Below are positions 36,820 through 49,588 of a DNA stretch of 64,000 nt, piece by piece. The stretch's first letter is position 1. Each line of letters starts with the position of its first letter. Both the position numbers and the translations under genes were made by a program. The notes under the pieces are model-generated. The model worked only from the letters and a program-made list of their open reading frames with translations, ran no database searches and was not told the DNA's origin. Source of the DNA: Nymphaea colorata (lineage: Eukaryota; Streptophyta; Magnoliopsida; Nymphaeales; Nymphaeaceae); assembly GCF_008831285.2 (NCBI RefSeq), contig NC_045145.1:14400040-14464039 (forward strand). Reading direction: 5' to 3'.

Positions 36820-39800
36820 TCAGTAGTACGGCCTGTAACGCATCGGCCTCCTGTATCTGGGAAACTTTCTGTAAGGAAAAAAAAAAACCCTTAGATACAA
36901 AACAGCAGAAGCACATAGACGCATATAAGTATATTTACACATCAAAGAGTGCTTATGCACACACATATACACATAAAGATCATAACTTTCACTAGCGTGA
37001 GATACCACTGCATGAACTTACCCATATCCATAAGGTGAATAGAAATATGGGGGTGGCATGAAGGGCCGCCTGTATCGAGTAAGATAAGGGTTGAACCGAC
37101 GACCACGATATGCCTTCATCCCAGGAACGTTGGTTCTTTTAGCCAAGACCTGCATGTTTAAGCTTCTGGTGTGAGGGGAATTAACGTCCATAAGTTTGTA
37201 GGTCAGGAAACTCAAAAAAGTTATGCACCTTTAGTTGACGGCCATGTAGCTCTGATTCATTGAGGAGAAGGGCATTCTGAACAGCTTCTATTTCCAGAAA
37301 TTCCACATATGCAAACCCTTTTGGCTGGCCAAACTTGTCAGTTAAAATTGTAACCCTGTTAACAGTTCCACAAGATTGGAAATGCTGTTGAACTTCCTCA
37401 GGGGTGCACGAGTAATCCACCTGAAAACCATCAAATTTGCATGACGTGGTAACAGCAAAACTGATTAGGCAGTCACTGCAAAATGGCAGTCAAATTATCC
37501 CTTGCTCAAGAATAAATTTAACTATTGAAAACACAAAACATCTTTTGGAAGCCCGTCATTGAGAAGCAAAACAATTTAAGGTCGCGATCAGGGCTAAAAA
37601 AGGGTTAACGAGCACTGATAATCACAATATGCTCATAATTTTAACATACAATGTGAGAACCCTATGTAATGATAATAGTACACTAATGCATTACCATATC
37701 AAACACGATGAGCATGATCAGCAACCATAAAAACAACCAATAATATAACTTTTTCATTCTTCAAAAATTTGCTATTAATAAGCAATTCATAAATCAAAGT
37801 GCATAGATTAACATCTTACAAAATTAAAGATGGACAAGCACACAAAACAGGTTCAAAATAGAAACTTTTGCTAAAAGCATAAAACTGAAATGACTTAAGC
37901 AGTTCAAAAGATTTTTAGCTTATTCAAGTTCCTGATGCATCGCAGGCACAAAGAGATGGATGACCAATTTGCGCTTCATATATCGCAGTATGCCAGGAAG
38001 GGCATCCACAGAATGCCATGGTTACAGGAATTGGTCCTTATGGGGGAGGGGCTACAGCAGCTTCACACTTGACTTGATTCAGTCCAAGACATATAAGTTT
38101 GAGAAAACCTTCTTGATTTAGGTCAGGAAAACTGTATGTGAGAGAGTACTAGTCATTTTCATCTGAGAAACAATACTCTCCAACAGAATCAGGCAGACAG
38201 GCTATGTATTCTAGATCTGACTCATCCATGAATTTTATTTGTGTAAATTTAATTGAAGTCAAGAATTTCATATTGCCGAACTTCCTTTCAGCTAGGAATG
38301 CAAATGGGCCTGCCAGGGACCTGATTTATAGCTCAGCCAGATCTAGATCTAGTATAAAATAGGGAAACTTTAACACCTGATCCACCACCACATTTGCACC
38401 CTTCTTGTAACCATACATCAATCACTCTGGACATGAAAAAACAATCAATTTCTCAACTCATTTAGCCGCATTTACATCATTTCTTATTCAGAATTCGTCC
38501 ACTTTGACAATCCTTCAAGCCTCATTTACACTGCTTCACAAAAACTTAACTTGTTAATCACCTCAGAGAAAAATAAGACCATTTTCTTCTTGAGGAATGA
38601 CCCTTACAAACCTCTACCATACCACTCAAATATGCTCGCCCAGAACCAGATAGCAAACTGTCATTCTTGCAACAATGGCTAGTGCTATGCAGGACTAGGC
38701 AGCAGACTCCAAAAGCTCAGGCAGGGGCTTTAGCAATGACCGCTTAGACTTATTTGACAGAGAATATGGGGAAAAAGAGAAATAAGTAAGAAGAAAAGGA
38801 AAGAAAAACGAAAAAAGTGAGGGTCTTGAAATTCCAAAACCTCAAAAAATATACTAGTAGATAGAACAAATGAAAAGAACTAGATTTTTCGTGTTAAGAT
38901 TTAGAAATTTTTTTTCTTCTTGTCGGTTAAAGGTGACTAGGTGCCTCAGCCTAGGCATTCAGAGAGTGCTGCCCATGGTTTATGTGGTGCCTAGGTGAGA
39001 TTTTGGCTATAAAAAGAGAAAAAAAAAGTAAGTTGGAAAAGCATGTACAAGCAACAGACTATGAGAAGTAACGCGCAAGATGAAATATATATATATATAG
39101 CGTGACAATCTTAATGAAAACATCTACTCCAGTAAAGTTTGTAATGTCAATCATACATCAATCACTCTGGACATGAAAAAACAATCAATTTCTCAACTCA
39201 TTTAGCCGCATTTACATCATTTCTTATTCAGAATTCGTCCACTTTGACAATCCTTCAAGCCTCATTTACACTGCTTCACAAAAACTTAACTTGTTAATCA
39301 CCTCAGAGAAAAATAAGACCATTTTCTTCTTGAGGAATGACCCTTACAAACCTCTACCATACCACTCAAATATGCTCGCCCAGAACCAGATAGCAAACTG
39401 TCATTCTTGCAACAATGGCTAGTGCTATGCAGGACTAGGCAGCAGACTCCAAAAGCTCAGGCAGGGGCTTTAGCAATGACCGCTTAGACTTATTTGACAG
39501 AGAATATGGGGAAAAGAGAAATAAGTAAGAAGAAAAGGAAAGAAAAACGAAAAAAGTGAGGGTCTTGAAATTCCAAAACCTCAAAAAATATACTAGTAGA
39601 TAGAACAAATGAAAAGAACTAGATTTTTCGTGTTAAGATTTAGAAATTTTTTTTCTTCTTGTCGGTTAAAGGTGACTAGGTGCCTCAGCCTAGGCATTCA
39701 GAGAGTGCTGCCCATGGTTTATGTGGTGCCTAGGTGAGATTTTGGCTATAAAAAGAGAAAAAAAAAGTAAGTTGGAAAAGCATGTACAAGCAACAGACTA

Positions 39801-42800
39801 TGAGAAGTAACGCGCAAGATGAAATATATATATATATAGCGTGACAATCTTAATGAAAACATCTACTCCAGTAAAGTTTGTAATGTCAATCACCACCAAT
39901 GATCCCTATGAAGCAGCAAACATTTCTCTATGCAAGTGTTGATGCGTGAAAGAAACCTGAAGACATTCTCATCTGAAAGTAAAAAATTATTTAGGAGTTG
40001 ACTCGACGCCAATTACATTTGATAGACTTCTCACATGAAGCAGTTTACTGACACAAAATCCATAAAGGTTTGTTACTCCCCTGGGCACCAACTAAAACTC
40101 CATGATTTGAAAGTTGAAACAACAATTCCTCTTCTTGTTAAAAATTTACCCTAAGAATGATTTATGTTCCAAGAAACTCTTTCTTCATGCACCAAGAACA
40201 AAAATATTTGTCTGTCAAGAACATAAAAGATACAGGGACGTAAGAAAGTCAGACCACCCAGTCTGGCATCCATTACATGATATAATATATTTCCAAACTG
40301 ACAGGTAAGATGTTGCCCAGTATGCTCTAGGGAACACCTGACGAAGATTCAAAAAACAAGAGATCAAGGAATTCACATGGGACAAATTAGGATGAAATTC
40401 ATTTTAGCATTTTTGGCTAGTCGAAATTTTCAAAAATTATTTTAAAATTCTGCAGAAGGAATCTGGTATTTCTAATTGGCCTAAAAATTAAAAATATGCA
40501 CATAAAAATATATATCTTTAATATATATAAATGAACAAAAATATTCATCTGAGAAGAATATAGAACATAAGTGGAACCTAAGAAAGTGAGAACAATATCC
40601 AATACATGGAGTAACATATTTTGAAACTGAGTTAAAAGTCATCCAGTACACTCTAGAGTCTAGAGAATATCTCAGAAAAATTCAATAACAAGAGATGAAG
40701 GATCCCTATATATGTCAATCAGGGACTGTACCTTTGATGAAGACCAATGGATTTTGATAATTGCTGCATGCAATTGATCAAAGACAACAAGCTTCCGCTT
40801 ATAGCTATCACATGCATAATCCACTTCATAGAGAGCCAGGTACGTACTCCATGCTCTGTCTTCTCACTACCATCAACTTGCTGAACTCTTACATGTTTCC
40901 TTTTCAACCCAACCCCCTTTTCTTTCAGTTCTCTTGGATCTTTTTGCTCTTTCTTTTTTGGCCACCACATATATCATTTTCCCATAGTACACAATTTATT
41001 TCAAATTCATGACTCTTTCTGTTTCTTTTGGGGCCATCTCAAATGTGTTTTTCTCTTTTAATATTTTTTTTCTTTCATTTACCCTTTTTCTCGCCCAACA
41101 ACTCTTGGAAATAGTTTTCTTTTTTTTTCAAACTAATTTCAATAATATGCCATAATTTCATCCTCAACACATGGTAAAAAAAGTGATTTCTCAACAACCA
41201 TGGAGTATCAAAATTGAAGATTGAGCCTGCTGCATTATTTCAACATGGCTGCAAAACCTGGAAAGTGTGCATATTCCAAAGAAAATAAGTTCTACAAACA
41301 ACTAATAGACAATATTCCTTCAAATAAACTATAAACGGATGTGTCCACATGGAAACATGCTTTTCCGAAACGACTGCATATATTAATACTCATATACGGA
41401 AGTGAAACAATAATCAACATATCATGAAAGCCAACATGGATCCTCCAGATGCCCATGTTAATCATGTTCAAGCAGACAAATAAAACACACTCAGGGCAAT
41501 GCCTAGGAGATCAAGCAATCCAGACAGGCAAGCAGTGGACATTTCTTTGCACTTCCAAGTTCTATTAGCAGAAAGCAGAGCTCCTCAGCAGCAAGATCTT
41601 CACAGTTATGTCACACGGACTCTTCAAAAAAGGGCAGTACCGCATCGGGGGAGCAGGAGCAGGTGCGGACGCAGCTCTGACACGCACCCCAAACCACTTT
41701 CAAAAATTTTCCCCTTTTTCTTTTTCTTCTCTCTCTCTCTCTCTCCCTCTCTTATTATATTTACAGTAATAGAAACTTTTAAAAAAACGGACAGATTAAG
41801 CTAAGAAACAACCATATAATTGTATATATATTATGAATACATATATTTATATATATATATATGCTCGCAGCACCCCCGCACCCAAGTTTTTTGAGATATG
41901 CTGCACTGGCACGTGCATCCACACCCACACCCCGCACCCATGTGACATAGCTCCACATCTCTCAAAATCAATTTTAGTCATCAACTGCCTCCAAAAGGTA
42001 AGACAGACCATGACATTTCTTGCAATGAACTTTTAATAAATGTCACAAAAGAAGTGTTTTGGCAACAGAAGGCAAAAACACATAAATGTGCATAGAATAG
42101 ATGCAATACTGCAAGGAAAAGAACGAGGAGGCAATAGTTCCACAAAAACAAATAAATGAAATAACATATAGGAAACACATATGAAACCAACTGATCAAGT
42201 CAACGCAAGTAGAATCAGTTCAAAACTTGCATGCACAGTGATACTGTAGAAAGAGAATATGACAATTGACAAGGTGATTGTTTACATTTTTAAATAAACT
42301 AAAAAATAGCATGTGCTAGTGAAACCTTACATTGCCAACAAACACTGAACGAGAATCAGCTTCTTCCTTGCCTGCCTGTGCGGCAGCAGCACTGGCTGGG
42401 TCTGAATTTTATACCCACACCGAAAGAGAAGAATGTCATTACAAATAAAAAAGTAACTATTGAAAGCAAAAGTGCAACACAAAGCCGTCCTGAGACAGAC
42501 AACATAATGTGCAATGATTATGATTCCTTTCCCTTTTAGATGTGCAAATTCTAACTTCTCTATATAGCTACAAATTCTAGGCAGCCATCAAGCACCGTCT
42601 CTCTCTCTCTCTACAAATCAATATGATGTAAATCATGATAACAGATGTCCATAGTTCAAAATGTTTCGTATCACATTAAGTAAACTAATAAAAACTAAAT
42701 ATATTACCAACCCCACATACATGCTTTGCATCCACTAAGAGATCGATAATATTTGCAGTAGAATCTGACAGTTTCATCGAACATGATGCAATTCTTACCA

Positions 42801-43759
42801 AAGTTTTCTTAGTTTGTAGGCGTGATTAAAGAACTAAGGATAGGTCATAGCTGGTAGACTATGATATTTAGTGGAATCTAACAGCGTTAGAGAATATGAA
42901 GTGATCTTATGAAGCGATCTTCTAATGGACTTCAAGTTCAGGGTCATTCTCAGATTGTGTACTGAAGACATCCATGAACAGCAAAAAGGAAAAACAAACA
43001 GCGGAATGAGTTTACCTAAAAAGGAATTAAAAAGACAGCAAATTAAAAAAAGGGAGGCGGCGAAGTTTGTACAGTTTATTCATTCATTAGGATCGGACCA
43101 GCACAAATCGAACAAGAAACTCTCAAAAGTCAAACGTAACGAAATTCCAAGACCGTAAAGGGACGGTTTTCCAATCGCATGTACATCATGGTGGTGCATC
43201 CTTGAAAAGACAAGAACAGGAATACCAGAAGACGAAACAGGATGTAATCCAATCCTACGTACAATATTAAAACAAAAGAAGGAATGTTGGGCCACAAGGA
43301 CGGGACGGAACAGAAAAATAAGAGGGAACGGAAACAAATTCCGAACCTTGAACAGCACCCATTTCCTTCTCAACCTTTGCCTGCATCTCCCGGAGAGCCG
43401 CGGCCTCCTCCTCCATCTCCTTCAGTCTCTTCTTCATCTCGTCAAGCTCCTTTTGTTTCAAATAAAAAACGAAAAAGAAGCTATCAAACAGGAGAAGAAA
43501 GTAGGGGCAAAAGAAACCCTAAAAATCGAAGCTCGCCTCTCCAGAAGAAGAAACAAAGAAAAGTGATGAGGAAGCGGAAACCCTAAGCTTCATTTTGATA
43601 GGGCCAAGATCGAATGGAGAAACAGTGGATTGATACTACCTTAGCCGCGGCGTCGTCGTCATCGGGACGGGCCATGTCGACGTCGGGCTGGTGAACCTCC
43701 ATGTCTCCCTCCATGTCGGGGATGTCTCCCCCGTACACCTCGTGCTCGTCTTCATCCAT
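36820..43759 (-). CDS. PABN: Nuclear poly(A)-binding protein (PABN / PABPN1 type)
   Basis: Minus-strand exons: 43759-43640, 43449-43347, 42401-42331, 37420-37229, 37149-37022, 36868-36820. They total 663 bases, or 220 residues, the size of Arabidopsis PABN1-3. Order: acidic N-terminus ([20 protein letters not shown]), a coiled coil at about 41-73 ([20 protein letters not shown]), one RRM with RNP2 VFVGNV (94-99) and RNP1 KGFAYVEF (132-139), then an Arg/Tyr/Pro-rich tail ending [14 protein letters not shown] binds nascent poly(A) tails in the nucleus, stimulates poly(A) polymerase and sets tail length; the coiled coil is the polymerase-contact region in the animal protein. An in-frame ATG at 43789 would add ten residues (MRESVGEKEG); the inner ATG was preferred because it gives the family N-terminus. 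Intron 3 is 4.9 kb and contains a 740-bp tandem duplication. Confidence 0.96.
38412..39890. repeat. 740-bp tandem duplication, two nearly identical copies
   Basis: Copy 1 is 38412-39151 and copy 2 is 39152-39890. Reading the two side by side, I find only one difference: an A5 run (after ATATGGGG) in copy 1 is A4 in copy 2. Both begin CATACATCAATCACTCTGG and end GTAAAGTTTGTAATGTCAAT. The junction shows a 2-base shared CA. The unit is noncoding and lies in PABN intron 3. Such identity means a very recent duplication or an assembly artefact. Confidence 0.97.
43514..43522. promoter_or_regulatory. Telo-box-like motif in PABN intron 1 (first of two)
   Basis: AAACCCTAA on the plus strand matches the plant telo-box (AAACCCTA), a motif enriched near the start of translation and RNA-processing genes. 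A second copy is at 43578-43586. Both lie in the 190-bp first intron. Function is inferred from position only. Confidence 0.5.
43578..43586. promoter_or_regulatory. Telo-box-like motif in PABN intron 1 (second of two)
   Basis: A second AAACCCTAA lies 64 bases from the first and 54 bases inside the exon 1 donor. The pairing makes chance less likely, though short motifs do recur in AT-rich introns. Confidence 0.5.
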
Positions 43760-45979
43760 GCCTTCTTTCTCTCCAACGCTCTCCCTCACTCTCTGTCTCT
43801 CTCTCCCTCTCTGTGGCGTTACTCGCCCATCACAGGGCGCGAGCGGCAGAAAAAATGGCGTCCCCGCCCCTTTCCATCCAACGAGGGCAAGAAGTGATCA
43901 CAAGTGAAGCGAAGGTTTAAATGGATCGGGTCCGCCTCGCAGTTAATCCGAAATGCGACTCGGGGGGAAAGGTTTTGCCTTTTCAATCGGGCATTTCGAC
44001 GGAATCGCGAAAACGACTTCACATTTTCAAATTTCTCCATAACGAGCTCCGCCGTTTTCCAGCAACCATGAAATATAAAACCTCTCGTTGTGAAATTTTG
44101 CATTTTTCTGTGTTATCCTTCTATACTATAAAGCATACGTCCCTCGAATAAAAATAAACGGTATTAATATTGTTTTCTTACTCTGACCGACTGAATTTTG
44201 AATTTGAACTGGTTGGCAATTGTAGAAGTAAGCTCTTTATTTCACATATCAAATTTTCGTACTTTCTAACTTCATTCAATTCCCTTCACCCAAACGCATT
44301 ACTAATATAAAAATAAAATTGGTCAAGACCTCCCCATTTGTAGCTCTTACCGCGCTGTGATTGATTTAGCTCTTGGACATGTGCTGCTATATATGCATGT
44401 CTTTTTCTAAAGATAACTTCTTAGAGATGTAACATGATCAATTAGCTTCTTTACTTTGGTAAATGGCTAAAACTTCATTTGGTTGTGATTCGAGAATAAT
44501 ACTGAAAGGCTCACTAGAGAAGAGATCGCAGACTTGAAAAAAACAATAAACCCTTTCCCGTAAATACAAGTGACTGAAAGAAAAGGAACGAGGCTCTTTC
44601 ACTGCCTTCAGAGTTGAGACAGAAAACAGTCTACTTGCCTTGAATTCCGATCCAAAACGTGATATACTTCACGAAGTTAAGTCCTGTCCCTGATCTGAAT
44701 CCAGTGACAGGAGAATGGGCCCTAGATAGACTAGAATCATGGCTCTGTGGATCTACCATTACCTCACCGCCACAAGTGAGTACATGGGCACGTACCCTCT
44801 TTGCCATTCAAATGCTGGGTCCAGTGGCGGAGTCAAATATAGGCTGGTGTGGTCAGTTGCCCACACCTTCTTAATTTTCTTTCATTTTTACATTATGATT
44901 GTTTGATATTTACTTTTTTACATAGGTAATTGCCTCTTTAGATATGAAAACCTGCTCCAGCTCGGCCACTAGCTGGGTCCTTTGGAGGCCTGCAGTGCAT
45001 TAGCTAGACAATGTATTGCTCATCGAATCGGCCAGTGCTTCCAGTTGATAGCATTTGATGTTCATCTGAAAACAGTGATATTCATCTAGATTTTGAGCAC
45101 TTGGGTATCGAGACATCACCCAAAGTTCAAGTTCCAAAAGGAGTTCATGGTGCTCGAACATACACAAACATTAGACACGTACGACAGGGCGGTTGGACGC
45201 AAGGCAAATGATTTTTAAGAAGAAAACTTGAAGAAACTAAGTTTTTAAAAATGGTTGTATTTCTTGATTTTTTTAATCACGAATGATATATCTTTTATAT
45301 ATTACTATACATAATTGGAAACTTCCAAAACCACCTTCAACTGTTAGATAGCTATATATATAACAAGGACATGTTTTACTTTTTCTTTTTTCATTTAGTA
45401 GCACATTTATGTTCTACGTTTTCTTACTGCTGACTCTATTACAAATCTGAACTCTTGTCCGAGGTTTCTAATAGTGTCATTCTACGTGAGTCGTCGCCCA
45501 TTGGACTCGAAAAGAGCTTGCTCAATCTGTTAAAGTGTGCCGATCTCACCAGCACACTTTTAACAGCCCGAAGAATCGAATGAACCATCTTAGTTTACCA
45601 GCTTACGAGAGAAAAGGATAGAAGAAAGGCGAAGCAAAGCCAGCCATAGATTATCATCGACGCAGAGAGACACGTGGGTGTTTCCCCTTTTCCTTGACAT
45701 GCTTCGGGGCTAGCCCACAAGAATTCATGAAGTCGGCAGAAGAGAGAGGTGGAGGGAGAGGCACATGAGATGCCAGATCAGAATCAACCAATCTGTATGG
45801 TGTAACCTTCGCCCCTGCTACCCCATTCTCACATCTTCTTCTTCGTCTTCTTCTCTGCCACTCTGTTCCTCAAAACCGCAAGAAGCCAGAAGCCAGGGGT
45901 ACCAACTTCATGTACTTTTGCAGCTTCTTATCTCTGAAAGACATCACCTGCCGATTTCATACTGCAGGCCATCAGAAGG
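43760..45979. other. Divergent promoter region between PABN and the Cys-rich hypothetical gene
   Basis: 43760-43825 is a CT-rich PABN leader. 44820-44870 carries GTGGCGGAGTCAAA and GGTCAGTTGCCCACAC, a fragment of the dispersed repeat also seen at 29148. A G-box (CACGTG) lies at 45671-45676, about 300 bases before the hypothetical start, and the 45820-45960 stretch looks like a C/T-rich leader. No other gene was seen. Confidence 0.5.
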
Positions 45980-46312
45980 ATGGCCTGCGTGTGCAGGAGG
46001 AGGAGTAGTGCCACGGCGTCATGCTTGGCGTGCAAGACAGTGCAGAGGAGCGAACGGAGTGATGGTGGCGTGTGCAGGAAGCAGTGCGTTCAGGTAGTGG
46101 GGTGCTGCTGGAGGAAGAGAAGGACCAGACACAGGCAAGAGGATGAGGAACCAAGTGAACAGCCGCAAGAGGACGAGAAGAGACCGACGGCCGGTGGAGG
46201 GATCGTGCTTGAGGAAGCGCAGCCACCACCCATGGAACCTCGTTTGATGCGGTGCAGGGCGGTTCGCCGGAATTGGAACTTTGACGACCTCTTGGCGCCG
46301 GCTAGTGTCTGA
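45980..46312 (+). CDS. Hypothetical small Cys-rich protein, 110 residues
   Basis: A single open frame starts at an ATG in a GAAGGATGGCCTGC context within a local GC-rich island. The first 44 residues hold eight cysteines (C3, C5, C15, C18, C32, C36, C42, C43). A basic cluster RKRRTRHR follows, then an acidic Gln/Glu/Pro stretch (QEDEEPSEQPQEDEKRP) and a C-terminus ending NWNFDDLLAPASV. No signal peptide or known domain is recognised. Support is the gene-like GC rise, the pyrimidine-rich leader upstream and the ordered charge blocks. Against it, the reverse strand has an open frame of similar length, so the coding strand is not certain. A possible AG acceptor at 45965-45967 just upstream could mean the true start lies in an earlier exon. 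Confidence 0.4.
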   Translation: MACVCRRRSSATASCLACKTVQRSERSDGGVCRKQCVQVVGCCWRKRRTRHRQEDEEPSEQPQEDEKRPTAGGGIVLEEAQPPPMEPRLMRCRAVRRNWNFDDLLAPASV

Positions 46313-48198
46313 TGGAAAGGAAAATCCGAGTAGTTGGAAAAATATGACTTGCACTAAGTCTCTCCTTCCCCCTCTCGTGTTATGGCCTACTTGTCATTGT
46401 GTAGATATTTGTTTTATTTCATATTTTTTCGAAATCTGTATATTGGAAAATTCACCGACCGACCCTATGACTTGCATCGGAATAAAAAAGTCGTTCCTTC
46501 TTCCTTTTCGTCTCTCTCTTTTCTTTTGTTTTCTGGTTTGCTTGATATGGAAGAATAACGATCATAGAATCCTAGAAGAGCTTAAATAGCTCATTTTTTG
46601 TTTTTTGCGTTGTTTTCCGTTCGCTTCACCCCAAATTTGATGTCAAGAAGATTCGTGGGGGAAAAAGAAATTAAATTTGAAGCCAAACGGCAACGCTATG
46701 GGAAAACGGGATTAAATTTTGATAGCAAAGAGCAATCCTGTCGGTGGACTTGGGATTGGATTTGCCATGAACTGGTAAGATACCATTTGAATAATAGGGG
46801 ATCCACTTAATTTTTTTCACTCATTTGTTACACTCAGGCCAAGAGAATTGCTATTTTTCTAGCAGATTCGCGTATTTTTCCGTCTCTTAGTCGACGAATT
46901 ATTCCTCTCTCTCTAGTTACATGATTAAGGGGAATGAGAACTTGTATATCTGTAGATCGAGTGAATAATTCTTCAACTAAGGAACGCAATTTTAAGGTGA
47001 AAATTCATGCTTACGCTCGAATTAAATAGAAAATACTTTTCAAAAAGGTCACTAAAATTTTATCGTCTTCCTTTTTAACATTCGATGTGCCTGCAAATAA
47101 ATTGGATTCATGGCAAGGCTATTACAACTTCTGGCTGTTGGGAACCCAAACGACATTCAGTTTCTCAGTACTTAGATCATCAGATCCAACCCGATCCTTT
47201 AGCAACCATAAGATTAAGGGCAATACTGAATCAAAATTTCAACTATCATGAACAGAAAGTTCTAACGAAATCTTGCTGGGAGAAGGCATCCCGCCCTCTA
47301 TTGTCTTCAGAAGGCAACCAATATTATTTTAGCTTCTTTCAATTACTTCATATACGCATGTATACGTTTATTTATTTTTCACAAGAGGCTACGCTTTCAA
47401 AAATCTTGAAAAAAAAAAAACCTTGCGCAGTGTGGATTTTTTGTACTTTTTTCACTGGTCATCTTTATGAAAAGAAATCTATCAACAATTTTAGAAAGAG
47501 TCATGATATTATTATACAAAATTTTGGATGGGGGACGCTATTATGTCGTGCAAAAAAGGTTTGTGGAGATCCTAAGATTCCTTTTTCCCCGAAGGCCAGA
47601 GGGCCTCTCTCTCTCTCTCTCTCTCTGTTTTTTTTTTCTCAGGAGTCGTGCAGTTGCGCTGCATCATACGAACAGTGAAATTAGTTGCTTGTGATTTGTG
47701 AACTAGTATCCCAGCATATGCGACAGAACTTATCATGCTTCAAAAGAAGGAAAGAGGAAAAATAAAGCAGTACACGCATCGTGGCAAGCATGGCGCGAGC
47801 TAAATTTCTCTGGTTCTGCAATGGAAATATAATAATGAAAAGCCAGGAAACTTGTGCCTAGGTAATCGATTTTGATTCTTCCATTTGGTCCGTCCAACCT
47901 GGTTACCGTGTATTGCTTCTTTCTTTCTTTCTGACCAAGTCAAGATGATTCTGTTCTCCCTGACAGTGGAAATCTTAGTAGCAAAATTCTCAGAAGTTCA
48001 TTAGCCAACTCCCCAACAGGCTTTGTCATGATACCAGTTCTAGTGAAAGAGAAAAGCAAAATATTCCTAGTTCACACTCTTAAGCAACAGAATAAAAAAG
48101 ATTCAGAGCACCATTGTACATAAATCTGAAACATCACTTCTGCTGCTTCTGTCATCGTAAATCACTCACCATTTTCGGTCCTCTTCAGATTCAAAACA
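46313..48198. other. Intergenic region before cytochrome b561
   Basis: AT-rich, with a (CT)n tract at about 47603-47626. A 197-codon frame at 47085-47678 runs through A- and CT-tracts and shows no domain or splice logic. The promoter of the b561 gene must lie at the right end; no clear TATA box was chosen. Confidence 0.5.
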
Positions 48199-49588
48199 AT
48201 GCCTGTAAAAGATGGGCCTGGTCTCGGCATCGAAGTCGAACATGTGGCAAATGCGGCACACGTGTTTGGTGTTATAGCAGCAATCCTAATGCTTGTTTGG
48301 TGTCTCCACTATCGTGGGGGCCTTAACCTGAATTCATCAGATGCCGACCACATTTTCAATGTAAGCTTCCAACTTCGGCCAAATCGGTGTTGATTCAGAC
48401 AAGCTGCTCTAAGATCTTGGTCAAATTTCACAGCTGGCTTGACGCACAAGTGCACGATCACGGTCTTTCTTCAGATGAACTACCAAGCCTCCTAATTAAT
48501 CTCCTTGACCCAAAAGAAAAAAAAAATCTCAGCATGTTTTTGGCTTAAGTTACATGAATCGCTGTTGTCTGTCTTTATTATGCATAATTGCTCACTGTGA
48601 GTTTATTTTTGTGAGCCCATCAGGTACACCCGGTTCTAATGTTCGTTGGTTTCATTCTGTTTTCTGGAGAAGGTGAAGTATCTCTCTTTCTCTCTCTCTT
48701 TCTCTCTGTGCAAAAATATTTGCATCATAAAACTTTAATTTTTGCTGATCATCAGTTTTTAACTCATTATAAACCACCGAGTTTTGAAGTCTCTAAAAGA
48801 TGTGGTCCTACAGCTCAACGCCATAACAAAGTTTTTGGCCAGAAGCCATGGATGATTATATCCATAGAGCTTCTCCTGATGAAAACCCAGAGAATCAAAA
48901 CGAATGTGTGATCTCTACTACAGGGTTTTACACAAATAAACCGTGCATTTGAGTATGTGCTCGCTATAATGATGCTGGTATCATGTCCACAGCAATAATG
49001 GCCTACAAAACAGTGAGGGAAGAGAGGCGCAAAAGGAAGCTTGTCCATTTAGCCCTGCATCTGATTGCTGGCCTGATGGGCTTAATTGGTGTTATTGCGG
49101 CATTCAAGTATCACGGAGAGTCTGAGCTCCCTAACATGTACAGTTTGCATTCATGGCTAGGCATGGCCACCATTTGCCTCTTTGGTCTGCAGGTATGCTA
49201 CCCATGCTCCATGTCAACAGTTGCTGCCATTGCTTTCGATTTTCAGACCAATGGAAGGTACAAAATTTTAATATAGAACACCAAGAGCTGTGCAACTGAT
49301 TTTGGTTCTTAATTGCAGTGGTTGATCGGCTTTATAACCTTCTGGTATCCTGGTGCTGCGATTTTGACAAGGACTAGATTTCGTCCTTGGCATATTTTTT
49401 CGGGCTTAACAATCTTCATCATGGCAATCTGCACTGCAGAGACTGGACTGGTGTCAAAAGCACAGTTTCTGAGCCTTACACTTGGGGATGAAGCTCTCAT
49501 GATAAAGATGATAGGACTCACCGTTCTCTTGTTCGGAATTTCTGTGGGCCTTTGTGTGTCTTCGAATGATAACGATGGACCACTGTAG
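48199..49588 (+). CDS. CYB561: Cytochrome b561, ascorbate-dependent transmembrane electron carrier
   Basis: Exons are 48199-48360, 48624-48672, 48993-49192 and 49319-49588, giving 226 residues. About six hydrophobic helices are visible (HVFGVIAAILMLVWCLHY, VLMFVGFILFSGEAIM, LALHLIAGLMGLIGVIAAF, WLGMATICLFGLQWLIGF, then two more). Family motifs include HPVLMFVGF, SGEAIMAYKTV and MYSLHSWLG. Candidate haem-binding histidines are H21, H56, H89 or H93, and H123; family members use two pairs to hold two b haems, one on each membrane face. Plant members pass electrons from cytosolic ascorbate across the vacuolar or plasma membrane to monodehydroascorbate or ferric chelates. Exon 2 is only 49 nt. The ATG gives MPVKDGPGLGIEVEHVA. 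AATAAA signals lie at 49740-49752. Membrane location and acceptor are inferred from the family. Confidence 0.95.

Noticed and set aside
40719-40970. 83-codon minus-strand frame inside PABN intron 3
   Set aside because: It lies within the intron, between well-defined RRM-coding exons, and joins neither in frame.
47085-47678. 197-codon plus-strand frame
   Set aside because: It runs through A- and CT-tracts, has no domain, and no upstream or downstream exon logic.
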